DNA from: Cristatella mucedo
Taxonomy: Eukaryota > Bryozoa > Phylactolaemata > Cristatellidae
Reading direction: 5' to 3'
DNA: 64,000 nt
NCBI GenBank assembly: GCA_009760855.2
Contig: WPIO01000112.1
Span: forward strand, 675,501 to 739,500
Of the stretch, positions 50,649-63,654 are shown piece by piece. The position numbers were made by a program, and so were the translations under genes. Within the stretch, counting starts at the first letter, position 1. Every line of letters starts with the position of its first letter. Under the pieces are notes generated by a model. The model saw nothing but the letters and a program-made list of their open reading frames with translations. It did no database searches and was not told the origin of the DNA.

Positions 50649-51090
50649 TGTGATAGCCCTCTGCACGACCTGTCGTCGGGCTGGGTAGCGCGACCGAGCA
50701 GCAAGCCTGCTGGCTCCAACACCAAAACCTTTAACCAACCTACGCCGGCCAAGCCCAGTCTACACACTCGAGGCCGGCATCGAGGGACCTAGCCATCCCC
50801 TCCCATTGTACTCCTTCGGCAGCCCTTATATTCCATGAATGCGTTATGTTTGCACTGTCAGGCCGTTGTTAGTTCCGAACCCACCCGACAGCTGCCGGCA
50901 GTTTGTGGCAGATGGATGCCCCCACAGATGCCGCCAAGGTATGGATTTGGGCAGGACGAGTCATCGTCTGCCCCCCCCCCCACTCGTGAGCCTGCAGCTG
51001 CTTAGGCAGTCTGAGCCCTCGTTAGGTCTCCGCCTAGTGCTCGAAGGCTGCAAGAGTCGTGTTCCCTCACACACATGTTCGCCTCTAACA
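50649..51090 (+). mobile_element. LTR-like repeat, copy 2
   Basis: Starts TGTGATAGCCCTC and ends CGCCTCTAACA; homologous to 39844-40414 but without the 24-bp tandem block. A C-run lies near 50973. Confidence 0.5.
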
Positions 51091-51169
51091 CTTTTGCTTT
51101 CCTTGCAGAGGTACCTTGGGCCAAGAAGGTGCGACCAAACTTGGCACTGTGTCTGTTTTACCTCTTCAA

Positions 51170-51610
51170 TTATACTTATTTATGTTATACTTAATTATGT
51201 TATACTTTATGCTTATTAATGACACGGTATTAGATCTGCCTTATGCTGGTAAATCTACAGGATTACTACAAGAAAGAATGGTAGCTTATTACTTAACAAA
51301 ACAGTACTGGGGTGCATATTTTAGGTGGCGGTGAATGATATTTCGTTTATCAAATATTCATATTTCATTTCATTTCCATGAAGGTAGGCCAACCAACCAT
51401 ATTTTTCACAGACGTCATCACAACGTTGTAACTATAGTCCGAAATGGTGGGAAAACTTGATCATATTATCGAAAATATCTGTCAATCTCGTGAATGTATG
51501 CACAAATTTGAAGAAAAAACACTCGAAAAAATTGCACAATTTGATGCCTTTAAAATACCAAAATTAGAGTGTTATAAAATCATGAAATTTTAGCAATTAG
51601 CAAAGCAAAC
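51170..51610 (+). other. AT-rich island with small open frames
   Basis: Sharply AT-rich relative to its flanks. Frames at 51116-51334 (ends KQYWGAYFRWR) and 51444-51593 (starts MVGKLDHIIENICQSRECMH, 49 codons) look non-random but match no family I know. May be a different mobile element or foreign DNA. Confidence 0.3.
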
Positions 51611-51808
51611 CGTCTTTGCTTACAAGTTTTCTATGGAGAGCTGGGGTTCATGCAGTTGTAGGATGTGCAATTGAGGAGTGCCTGCTAAACAGATTGTGCT
51701 CCATCTCTTCCTATTCCAAGACTTCAGCTGGTGCTGGGCTCTTGATGCCCCTCCTCCTTTCGTCCCCTCTTCTTTCCGCTTCTTTCTCCTTGTGGCAGCA
51801 TGCATGCA

Positions 51809-51829
51809 TGCACACACACACATACAAAC

Positions 51830-51863
<34 letters not shown>
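51809..51863 (+). repeat. (CA)n microsatellite
   Basis: CA tract with a few interruptions. Confidence 0.95.
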
Positions 51864-51866
<3 letters not shown>

Positions 51867-51869
51867 CGC

Positions 51870-52560
51870 CTTAATTAAAGAACCCCCTGTGCCTTAATTA
51901 AAGAAATACTATCACACAATCAAAGCAAGCAGCATGGGGGCCATGCCAAGCCAATGGTGGTCACCCGACAGACCGTCAGACAAGCTGTAATCAGGGAAGC
52001 CACAATGCACTAATCAGATTGTATGGGCTCACCGGCTACCAGATGTGACCCACTAAAGTCATTCAGCACTGCAAACCAGCGATGCAGCACCCAAAATGGC
52101 CTGGAGGACCAAGGTCGCGGCATGTTCATTGCACACACGTGGCACTAGGGGTGGTCGAGCAAGCTAGACAGGGCCGGTGCACTCAGAACAGCGAAGTCAA
52201 TCACTTTAAGAAATGCCAATGAGGGGCAGCCGGCAAACCGCTCTAACAATCAGATATCTTGACATCCGGTGCACAGTGCAGTCTGACCCCTGCTTCCGGG
52301 TATGGCGACAGCAGCACAGGCAGCAGTGGCATTAAATGTGGCTTCTGGCTCCCTGCCAGGAAGATGTGCAGCCTAAGTCGCCCTCAACATTAGTTCCTCC
52401 CGTGGGCGCTCCCGTGGGCGCTCCCGTGACGTCTGTCAATTATCTGGACTTGGTGTTTCAAAACGACTTCTTATTTGGGATGAGCATCCATCTTGCCTCC
52501 ACTGTTACCAGCCAACTTTCAGCAGAGGAACATTGCAAAAATCAGCCTAATGTAAAGCAC
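51870..52560. other. Unassigned sequence
   Basis: A short direct repeat (CCCGTGGGCGCT twice) lies near 52400; otherwise nothing recognised. Confidence 0.4.
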
Positions 52561-53160
52561 CCGAAAAAAGCCTAATGTAAAGCACCTAGAAAGAGATTGA
52601 GTTCTCTGAGGATGCTTCATAAAATGCTATTATCATTATCATTACTAAGATAAGAGTATGACAGCCAAACTAGTTTATGCATTTGTGACATCTGGTCTGG
52701 ACTACTGAAAATCCCTTGATTCAGGACTCTCAGCTTTCGCTCTTTAATCGTCTGTAGCTGATGAAAAATTTAGAAGCTCGTCTGGCTAGTCGTTACTTGT
52801 GCAGCTGCCACATCACACCGCTTGTGCCTGAGCTTCACTGGCTCCTTACCAACCAGTGAGTGGACTTCAAGATATTCTCTCTGGCTGTCTCAGGTTGCTT
52901 AACTCGCTTGCACCAGCCACAGCCACAGCGACTTCTTTGCTCCTTCAGTTTTCACCTTCGCATCAGCCTCCTCGGCTTCCTGTCATCTCGTTGCTCACCT
53001 ATAGATCAAATTGAAACCTCTCTTCATTTGCCAAGCATCGAAAGCCCGAAACTTTTGCTTCCGGCTTCCGATACTGACTTTGCACCATTAAAATCTCAGC
53101 TAAAGACACTTTCGTTGGCTCAGCTTTCTCTGTGTGCTGCCCCTGTGTGAACTTGTCTTT
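52560..53160 (+). mobile_element. LINE tail and diverged LINE ORF C-terminus
   Basis: CCTAGAAAGAGATTGAGTTC tail at 52585-52640, then a diverged copy with TCTGGTCTGGACTACTG and a C-terminal-type segment (DFAPLKSQLKTLSLAQ). Confidence 0.65.
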
Positions 53161-53334
53161 TTATTAGTTCCCGTAGCTTCTGCGTGCTTACCTGTGCATG
53201 ATTTAGTACACGATTGAGAATTTGTGAGTACCTCACGAGTGCTCACCAAAAACAGCATCACGCTGCTTTAAAAATAAGACAACACTCATACACTATGTGT
53301 GTGCACATGTACACACATACAAAAGCAGGTTAGT

Positions 53335-53942
53335 TCGCCTACTGTCGTGAGCATCGCAGTTGCCACATCACACCACTTCTCGCCGACCTGCACTGGCTAA
53401 CAGTCAAGCAACGGATCGACTTCAAGGTTTTGTCGCTCACTTTCGGGTCACTTCATTCTTTGGCCCCACCCCATCTCTCAGATCTACTCTCCCACCAGGC
53501 CAAGGGTCGTACCAACTTCTTTTCGGAATCCAACCGTTTACTAATACCTCGTACAAACCTCAAATCCTTTGGAGACCGTGCATTTAGTTCGTATGCTCCC
53601 AAAGCCTGGAACTCACTCCCGACTTGCCTAACGACATCCCCTGACTTGACCACATTTAAAAAGAACTTAAAAACACACACTCATTTATGAGAGCATTTAG
53701 TGGGTCCCTGTGATTCGTCCTTTATGTGCTTATGTGCTGATACTGTGCATGCTGCCACTAACCATACTTGCATGCTGACCCTGTACATGTCACCCCTAAC
53801 CATGTTATTCATGTTGTTTATAAAGCATGATATTACTCTCCATTCAATCGCGTTTCCCTTTTCAGCAAATGTAAAGCGCCTAGAAAGAGATTGAGTTCTC
53901 TGAGGGCACTATATCAAGTGCATTATTATTATTATTATTGTT
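53335..53942 (+). mobile_element. LINE family A 3' end
   Basis: Sense copy from CACATCACACCACTTCTCGC through KSFGDRAFSSYAPKAWNSLP and FKKNLKTHTH, the full 3' UTR and (ATT)n at 53921-53940. Confidence 0.88.
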
Positions 53943-54638
53943 ATTACTGGATAACAAAAGTAGGTTGAAGCTTTCACATGCTAACACGTTGCCAAGCATT
54001 TCTGCCCGCACGCAGAGTGCGATAACAGCTCGGCCCACCATGAAGTGGACATTCTTGGTCTGCTGGTTCGGTACGCATGGTACTATCCACACACTTGACA
54101 CCATGATTTCAATCAAACGGCTATCGCAGAGCTGGGGTGTCAACTACAACACTTGTGACATAGCAGCTGGGTCACACCCCAAGGTTACGATGCCCGCACT
54201 TCACGACCCGGGCCACAGGTTCAACTTCAGCAGCAGGCGTGATAACTACTGAAACTCTTCAGCCACTAGTAAACGAGGCTGTTGAATCGGCGAGGTGCTG
54301 AGGCACGTCGTCGACCCAGCCACTAGCTGAGTCATACATACCACCTCCTCTTAGGCTGCTTCGTAGAAAAGTACAACTACTCTGATGACCGTTTTTGTTT
54401 CCCACACCATTGCAGCAAGAAAGAGGGTGCAGTTCGCTCAGAAAATGTACTAATGCTACTAGTGAGGCACTTGACAATAAAAAGGTGCTCACGAGCTTCA
54501 GCAGCCACCTTCGCAAGCAACCTTCTTGGGGGACTATTACATGCTCACTAAGATGTTGGCTACAGACAGCATTGGTCAGCTGCCAGCTTTCTGAGGCAGC
54601 ACAGCTCCGGATCTCACGAGCATTATAGGCAGCCTATC
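53943..54638. other. Unassigned sequence
   Basis: An open frame at 53938-54252 has no motif. No repeat recognised. Confidence 0.4.
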
Positions 54639-54745
54639 CTGACCCCGGATAGGTACAGGCAATCGTGACCCCGGATAGGTACAGGCGATCATAACCTTGG
54701 ATACCTACAGCCGATCATGACCCCGGATAGGAGCAATCAATCCGG
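54639..54745 (+). repeat. 26-bp tandem repeat, four units
   Basis: Units share TGACCCCGGATAGGTACAGG, with changes in the third and fourth units. Confidence 0.85.
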
Positions 54746-55260
54746 GCTAGACCCATCCATTTGCATACCAAATTTGCTTTTAGTCTGCTGGCTCACTCAT
54801 GCTCCAAAATTACTTGGAAAACCCACAGGACCGATCCAAATCCACGTGAGTCATTCCGATTCTTAAAGAACAAGTCTTGTCAATCAAAGGGGCTAATATG
54901 TTAAATAACTCGACTGTTCAATCTGAGGAGAATTTGGAGGCTCAGGGTAAGGCTCAAGCACCACTTCAACGCCCCCACGAGCTAAAGTGGCAACACCATG
55001 CCATTGGGTAACAGTCTCTGTTTAGCTTGCTAGGATTCAATTATCTTGGATCAGTTTACTGCTATCTCAGGAAGAAGCTCAATCACGATATATATATTGT
55101 ATTAGTCCATAGCCTCAGCAATATCTTGAATACCAAGGTATAACAGCAAGGTTATCTGTTCTGTACCAGTTGATCAGCTTGTACAGGTTAACTGTTAGTC
55201 TAGTCGTCAAGAGTCGATGAAAGTACCAACAGAAAAAAAATAATACCTACCAAGTGGAAG
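54746..55260. other. Unassigned sequence
   Basis: Nothing recognised. Confidence 0.4.
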
Positions 55261-55267
55261 AGAGAGG

Positions 55268-56399
<1,132 letters not shown>

Positions 56400-56400
<1 letters not shown>

Positions 56401-56965
56401 ACACGCTATTTGCAGGCCATCTGCCAGAGCAGTAAGACGCCTTCAGTTGGTGCAAAACACTGCCGGTATACTGTCGCACCATAACCTCGCCGGCATCAGG
56501 TCGGCTCACCGGTCCCCCCACTGAATTGAAATCTTGGGTTATTGGGCCATCAGCTCAAATGTACCAAAAGTGTGGAATTGCTTCCGGCTTTTGTCACCAC
56601 CCGTAATGACTTTGCATCATCTGAGTTTCAGCTAAAGATACATAACGTTCGTGTCATTAACATTTGGCCATTCTTCCTTTGCAGTTTCAAAGCACCAGAG
56701 AAGAGACTGAATTCCATTAGGGAGCAACACAGACAACATATTAGTACCAATATACAACTCAAAAGCTTGGCTTGTCTGTCGTAAACGATGCGACTACCAT
56801 AACACACCACTTCTAACAGCTCGGTGCTGGCTCTCCACATCAAGATGCAAGTATTTGTCATCACTTTTAGGTCTCTCCACTCTCTTGCTCTAGGATACCT
56901 GTATGGAATATTTCCTACTCAAACTTCTCATCACACACCTACTCTTCTGAACTAAGTCGTTTAAC
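56400..56965 (+). mobile_element. Diverged LINE 3' region
   Basis: Sense traces of CATCTGCCAGAGCAGTAAGA, GTTGGTGCAAAACACTGCC and a CACCAGAGAAGAGACTGAA tail, then a second ORF fragment (CTTGTCTGTCGTAAACGATG) running into the CA tract. Confidence 0.6.
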
Positions 56966-56975
56966 TGTGTCTATA

Positions 56976-57585
<610 letters not shown>

Positions 57586-57587
57586 CA

Positions 57588-57704
57588 GCAGTTAAGGTGC
57601 TTGCCCCAACCAAGGTCTGGCTGAAGTAGTGGTCTCAAGCCCCGATGCCTATGTGAAGGGCCTGAATAGAGATTAAGTTCTCTTGGGGTGCTATACAAAT
57701 GAAC

Positions 57705-57708
<4 letters not shown>
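57588..57708 (+). mobile_element. SINE family 1 copy, 5' incomplete
   Basis: CAGTTAAGGTGCTTGCCCCA, TGGTCTCAAGCCCC and GAATAGAGATTAAGTTCTCT, GGGGTGCTATACAAATGAAC, running into (CA)n. Confidence 0.82.
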
Positions 57709-57781
<73 letters not shown>

Positions 57782-57783
57782 TA
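57709..57783 (+). repeat. (CA)n / (TA)n tail expansion
   Basis: CA tract then TATATATATA, directly at the SINE 3' end, so probably grown from its tail. Confidence 0.95.
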
Positions 57784-58250
57784 GTATAACTAAAGCACCT
57801 AGAAATCTATTTAGTTCTGTTAAGGTTCTATACAAATATATTATCATTATGATTATTATCAGTCGTGAGCACTGCACACTACACCGCTTCTCTTCGAACT
57901 GATTTCAAGTTACTGTCACTCATCTGACGGTTACTATCAATCTTTTGCCCAGGCTAACCTATCTGAAATATTTATTAACTCTTAAAGTCCCACAACCTCT
58001 AGCTCCCATGACGTTTAGCTGTCGTTTGGCTGGGCCTCTAACCAACCTTAAGTCCGATCTACAGAGACCGTGCCATTAGTTCCTATGCTACTAAAGCCAG
58101 GAAATCTCTTCCAATTGCATCTAGATATCCCTGACTTGATGAAACATGAAGTGAAACTAAAAATCACCTGTTCCTCACGGGCTTTGCTCCGTCAAAACTA
58201 ATAGTCCTTTACGCGTCTATGCATGCTGAAGTTGTGCTTGCTATTGTCAA
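57784..58250 (+). mobile_element. LINE tail and diverged ORF fragment
   Basis: AAGCACCTAGAAATCTATTT tail ending near 57860, then CAGTCGTGAGCACTGCACAC and GACCGTGCCATTAGTTCCTA of a decayed ORF C-terminus. Confidence 0.55.
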
Positions 58251-58289
58251 ACTCAATTGATCCAATTTTGTAAATCATGACTTAACTCA

Positions 58290-58740
58290 AGCAGGCATAT
58301 TTGACACCGAAATTGATGTGGTCATCTAGCGAAAGGTTACTTAAAAACCGAATGCTTCGATTCCCTGCAGAGGTTATGGGAGACAGAACAGGGTCGGTCA
58401 ATTTTGAGGGTGAGGTATTCCAGTCTCTAAGTAACACTAATCGTTCCTATAACTATTAGGTCGGTCTAGTCGCCAATCAGCTTAAGAAAGTTGGCTTCCT
58501 TCTGAGCGTGAGTGTCGGGTAATGCAAGCCGTGAGAGCAAGTTAAGTCTGTTACAATCTAGTGAAGGCCGGAGAAGATCAAAGCACAAGACGACCTGGTT
58601 TTCATCAGCACAGAAGGAAAATCTATCGCTGTGCTTGGTGATGACATCATCCACGTTATGACATCTCCCACTAAAATAGGACCTAAACCGTTGCATTGCT
58701 AGGCCAGTGACACATAAGTCATAGATGATGGGCACTCAAG
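58290..58740 (-). mobile_element. LINE RT fragment
   Basis: Antisense frame 58735-58466 with AMQRFRSYFSGRCHNVDDVI and SFCADENQVVLCFDLLRPS, a decayed YADDTQLYLCFDPSQPS block. Confidence 0.7.
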
Positions 58741-58754
58741 ATAGAACTGCCTTT

Positions 58755-58905
58755 GGATCGTGGCCCAGCGGTAAGGTGCTGGCTCTTCACAACCGTGAGG
58801 TCGTGCATTCCACTGCAAACGGTGGTGATAGCTGTTAAGGCTATTCTGCCACTATAAAATTAAGGCTGTTATATCAGCTAACCTTTAACTTAAACTTTTT
58901 AAGTG
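58755..58905 (+). mobile_element. SINE family 2 copy, internally deleted
   Basis: A box TGGCCCAGCGG, a degraded B box, then GGTGGTGATAGCTGTTAAGG and GCCACTATAAAATTAAGGCT. The ATCCTTTATTGCC segment is missing. Confidence 0.75.
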
Positions 58906-59995
58906 GCGATCAGCGATGTCGAACGCAGCCGAGAGATCTCCGAGCGACTCTACCTACAGCAGAAGCATTCATCACGAGAAGGTCGCTAGGTACACATCAT
59001 GTCAGGTTAATTCTGTCGATGAGAAAAATTAGCTGACACAACAACTCGGGCTCAAATAATGGGGCTGACTGCCTGAAAAACCGTGTGTATATATTACTTT
59101 GATTGGCAGGTGCTGAGGTCACCCCCCCCCCCCCCGGCCCCCAAACGTACAGCCCCAGTGGATGGCACTCTCCTGTCGCTACTCAGACTGGCAGGTGCAC
59201 CCCTGCTCGAGGGAGCATTGTTCGTTTGGATAATTGGGAGCTCTGCATGGAGCAACGGTGGTCATAACGACGATGAAGAGAGTACACTACCCATATTTGG
59301 CAGTGGATGCCTCAATTAGTGGGCCAGCAACAATGACATGACAGTACACGAGAGCAACTGTTCCAAGACTCCAGTCAGTGAAGAGACTAGCTTGCTAGCT
59401 CTCGACTACCCAGACAGACAAGGAGATGCCGTTGCTGGGTGCAGCCGTAACAACAGGGCAATCAATACAATCAGTCATAGCAACTGCTATCACGAAATTA
59501 GCTTAATGGCATTACTCCAGCAGAGGCCCCCTCTGGTGGCAGCACTTGCGTCCGGCAGTATTGGAATTATCACAGCCAGACGTAGTGGGGCATTAGAACA
59601 CTAGCCCTCTTTTATTATTAATGATCTGGGCACCAGCTGCAAACAAGCTAGTCTAGATAAGACAGGGCAGCGACCCCACTTTACCAGTGGATTACAAAAA
59701 TCTATAGAATGGTCAGAGCAAGCTGTCAAAGAAAGGGGGAGGGCACAGGCACCATAGCTCGTCATGAGCACGAAGCAACATGACAGAAAGTCTGCTGCAC
59801 ACAGGCAGTGATGGTATGGGTGCCAGTGGCGGTGACAAGCAGCACCAGCTACAAGCAACAGGGGGGGGGGGTGGTGAAGGCAGCAGCATAGTACACGAGC
59901 AGCAAGTGGCAACAGCAGGAAGCCGGAACAGGAAGCATGAAGCATGAGAAACAGGACGAGCAATTATATTCTTTCAAGTTGGCTTTACTCTTACA
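58906..59995. other. Unassigned sequence
   Basis: Plus-strand frames at 59083-59319 and 59338-59604 lie end to end but show no motif. A C-run lies at 59122-59134 and a G-run at 59861-59870. Confidence 0.35.
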
Positions 59996-60004
59996 AGTAT
60001 ATCC

Positions 60005-60445
60005 CTTTGCAGATTCAGCATGCAAGTACGGTTAGTAGTAGCATGCACAGTGTCAGCACACATAAGCACATAAAGGTCGAATCACTGGGACTCACTAAAT
60101 GCTGTGATAAATAGATGTTTTTAAGTTTCTTTTAAAATGTGGTCAAGTCAGGAGATGTGATGCAAGTCGGGAGTGAGTTCCATGCTTTGGGAGCATAGGA
60201 ACTACAGGCACAACCTCCAAAGGATTTGAGGTTTGTACGAGGTATAGGCAAGCAATTAAATTTCGAGAAGCCGGTGGTACACCGCTTAGCCGGGGGGGGG
60301 GGGGGGGGAGTAGATCTGATAGGTAGGCTGGAGCCGAAGAATGAAGGGACCTAAAAGTGAGTGACAAAACCTTAAAGTCAATGTGTTGCTTGACTGGGAG
60401 CCAGTGCAGATCGGCGAAAAGTGGTGAGATGTGGCAACTGCGAGT
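60005..60445 (-). mobile_element. LINE family A ORF C-terminus and 3' UTR
   Basis: Antisense GGTTAGTAGTAGCATGCACA, CACTGGGACTCACTAAATGC and ORF sequence (DLHWLPVKQHIDFKVLSLTF) interrupted by a 17-base G-run at 60292-60308. Confidence 0.8.
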
Positions 60446-60449
60446 TACT

Positions 60450-60610
60450 GCATTTGATGGCTCCTCATGAATTGTCTTTTGCGTACTTATGCATGCAGAC
60501 AATGTGCCAATTAGGATACTCTCTTTGCAGCATTCAGGTATGTAAAGAGCATGGAAAGATATGTATATAGTTTTCTTAGGGTGCCATGCACATGTATCAT
60601 TACTATTATT
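60450..60610 (+). mobile_element. LINE tail, diverged, opposite orientation
   Basis: GGCTCCTCATGAATTGTCTT, CTTTGCAGCATTCAGG and GGAAAGATATGTATATAGTT with a TTATTATT end. Confidence 0.5.
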
Positions 60611-60624
60611 TCTACAATGCATAT

Positions 60625-60790
60625 ATAAAATAAATCCATTTGCATATCGCCCTAAGGGAACTTAATCTCTCTATTCAGGCACTTCACACATGTCGCAGGA
60701 CTCCAGCTTCACATCGAGCGTCCCGACCTCGGTTGCCAAATGCACTAATCCTGTCCCTGTTAGAGGCAAGCACCTTAATCACTTGGCTTG
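60625..60790 (-). mobile_element. SINE family 1 copy, diverged
   Basis: Antisense tail CATATCGCCCTAAGGGAACT and AATCTCTCTATTCAGGCACT; the head is altered but ends AGCACCTTAATCACTTGGC. Confidence 0.65.
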
Positions 60791-61680
60791 CATAGCATAT
60801 CTCCCTGCTGGCAAAAGGTGCATGCAATATTGAGCCAAGGCAAAGACCTGCAGTTGACACTGCTTAGGGCAGTGTGTTGCTAGTTGGTGGTCTGATGGGG
60901 GGGGGCAGCGGCTTCCAGGTGGCCCTAAGCACCTGCAGGCACAGACATTCGCTTGACCAATGCCTACAGTATTCTTCGGCATCAGCTGAGCCACAATAAT
61001 AGAGGTTCCAGTTTTTTTACGATACGATGCATTCCTTGCCTCCCAACTACCTTTTAATCACCCTGCTTCCCAGCTTGTTGGGAGTTATCCTAGTTAGTTG
61101 ATAAGTGGATAGCAAATAGCTGTCCCAGAGTGCAAGAATAATGTGCTTTAAATAAAGCATGGAGAGCCAGCACAAGAAAGCAAATCTGTTTAAGTTTGGT
61201 CCTAACCTTATTATCGCTAAGGCAAATGGTCTTACTGCAGACAGAGAAAGTCGTCTATCGGCTTCTAGGCAAGCTGTAGTCTTACCATTAATCTTGTTAC
61301 GATCTACCAAGATTAATAGTATTCTGCTACATCGCTCCTCAGCTGCCAGTGTAGCATGGAATCAAATTACCAGCGCCACAAGCATGCACAACAGCAGCAT
61401 GGCCCGGGCTAAATGGAGGGCTGCATCTCCTTGCCCGGAGCCTGGCGGGGGGGGGGGGGGGGGGGGGGGGGCGGCGGCAGAGGGAGGATGATACAGAACG
61501 AGGCTCCCTAGGGCCAAACCAGCCAAACAGATTAAGGAGAAGCAAGAGGGCAGCAGTCTCGATGTCTATGTTCGCCAACTAGCTTCAGAGTGGGGGCTAG
61601 CTCTGGCTGAACGACAAGTCTCCCTCTGTCCGGAGGGCCTAGCCAAAGCTAGCTGGTCTCCCTAAAGGTCAACCAACAAG
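60791..61680. other. Unassigned sequence with a long G-tract
   Basis: An uninterrupted G-tract of about 25 bases at 61446-61471. A 110-codon frame at 61159-61491 ends in it. A further plus-strand stretch near 61515-61660 is open (LDVYVRQLASEWGLALAERQ) but unrecognised. Confidence 0.4.
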
Positions 61681-61684
61681 CCCA

Positions 61685-62350
61685 TTTTTTAGCACTCGAT
61701 GTTTTACCATTACGATGCCTACCTAGCCTGGGATGGGGAGTTAGGTCGGATAGGTGGTGCTGAAAAAGAGAGCATAGTGACCTAAAATTGAAAAAACCTC
61801 GGATGTCAATACACGATGCTTGATTCGAAGCCATTGCAGGTCGGCAGTGACATGTGGTGTGTAATGTGGCAATCGTTACGTTCAAGACAGACGAGCCTGG
61901 CAACAGAGTTTTGGACCAAGCATAAGCGTCTCATAGAACACACACGAAGACCTGCAAGTAAGGAGCTGAATAAGTCAAAACAGGATGTCATACAAGTGCC
62001 CGGTCCAGTCTGGCTGCGGCACCTTTGCTTAAGCAGACTCGAATATTGCAACGTTAAATTTTGAAAGTCGGTAGACTTGACTGAGGAGCTTGTGTGGTCG
62101 TCTAGCTAAAGGCTCCTTTAAAACAGGGCAACCAGAGTGCATGCAGATGCTACAGAGCACATAATGCTCTGGGGCCGAGCCCATTTTGAGGGTTATGCTT
62201 TCCAATTCCTGCACTAATGCACCGCTTTCCCACTCGTAACTAGTGAATTGGTTTAATCGTCATTCGATCTGAGAAATGTTGCTACCACCCAAGTGCAAAT
62301 ATCAGCAAGCATAGAGCCCGGGCTGCTCTCAGTACGACTAGAAGAGAGTG
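61685..62350 (-). mobile_element. LINE RT and thumb fragments, decayed
   Basis: Antisense CTTGATTCGAAGCCATTGCA, CAGACGAGCCTGGCAACAGA and AATTTTGAAAGTCGGTAGAC; frames broken repeatedly. Confidence 0.65.
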
Positions 62351-62428
62351 CACCGAGTAGCCATTAGACGAGCAATTGAGTGGATGACTCGGCACTTTCA
62401 ATGATGCTGGTGCCACGTGAGCAACTAA

Positions 62429-63379
62429 GTTCCTACTAGTTATGGGCAAACCTAGAGTTATTCAGAAATTGGAAAGGCTGACTTTCAAAATTGGCTCTGC
62501 CAGCATATCTCCAGTTGAATCAGCTCGAAATCTAGGTGTCATATTCCAAAGCGACCTCTCGTTAGACGACCACATCAGCTCCACAGTCAAATCAGCCTAT
62601 TTTCAGCTTCATAACATTGCTAAAATTCGGGCTTGTTTAGATAAGGATACCACGTCCAAGTTGGTCCATGCATTCGTGACATCTCGTCTCGACTTCTGCA
62701 ACTCACTGCTTACTGGCCTACCGGCATGTGCGATCAGGCGATTGCAGCTGGTGCAAAACTCTGCAGCTAGGCTTGTCTGTCGTGAGCGTCGCAGTTGCCA
62801 CATTACTCCACTTCTCGCCGACCTGCACTGGTTACCAGTCAAGCAACGGATTGACTTCAAGGTTTTGTCGCTCACTTTTAGGTCTCTTCATTCTATGGCT
62901 CCAGCCTATCTTTCAGATATACTACCCCATCAGGCAAAGCATCGTACCACTCGCTTTTCGGAATCCAACAGTCTAGAAATACCTCGTACAAACCTTAAAT
63001 CCTTTGGAGACCGTGCATTTAGCTCGTATGCTCCCACAGCCTGGAACTCCCTCCCGACCTGCATCAGAACATCCCCTGACCTGACCACATTTAAAAGAAA
63101 CTTAAAAACATACCTATTTAGGACAGCATTTAGTGGGTCCTTGTGATTCGTCCTCGATGTGCTTATGCGTGCTGACACTGTTCATGCTGCCACTAACCAC
63201 ATTTGCATGCTGACCCAGTGCATGTAACCCCTAACCATGTTATTCATTTTGTTTGTTTTTCAAGCATGATTTTACTTACTATTCTATTGCGTATCACTTT
63301 GCAGCAAATGTAAAGCGCCTAGAAAGAGATTAAGTTCTCTGAGGGCGCTTTATCAAGTGCAATATTATTATTATTATTA
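62429..63379 (+). mobile_element. LINE family A 3' end, best preserved copy
   Basis: 5'-truncated copy starting in the RT at LVMGKP. An intact frame of 234 codons (62442-63146) runs to the natural ORF end FKRNLKTYLFRTAFSGSL and stop. A 3' UTR of about 230 bases follows, with CCTAGAAAGAGATTAAGTTC, GGGCGCTTTATCAAGTGC and (ATT)n at 63362-63379. This copy defines the family's 3' end. Confidence 0.93.
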
Positions 63380-63654
63380 AGTAAGCCGTACATCGGCACA
63401 GCGTCAGGACGGGTGCAGGAAGCAGCAACGTCATTCTGCGACGGCGCTAGATCCATGTTCATTTTTGATAGAACCTTCCAAAGTAAAGTTGGAGTTTTCC
63501 TTAATTTCATGTAAGTATGGAAGCTGCAGTTTCAGCCACCATAGTGGACCGGCAGGTTTTCACAGCAAAGAACGAGCGCAGAATATAAGTGTACCTAACG
63601 CAGACAACACCGATGTAGGCAAGAAACCAAGGAAGGCACACTGCCAAAACTCAA

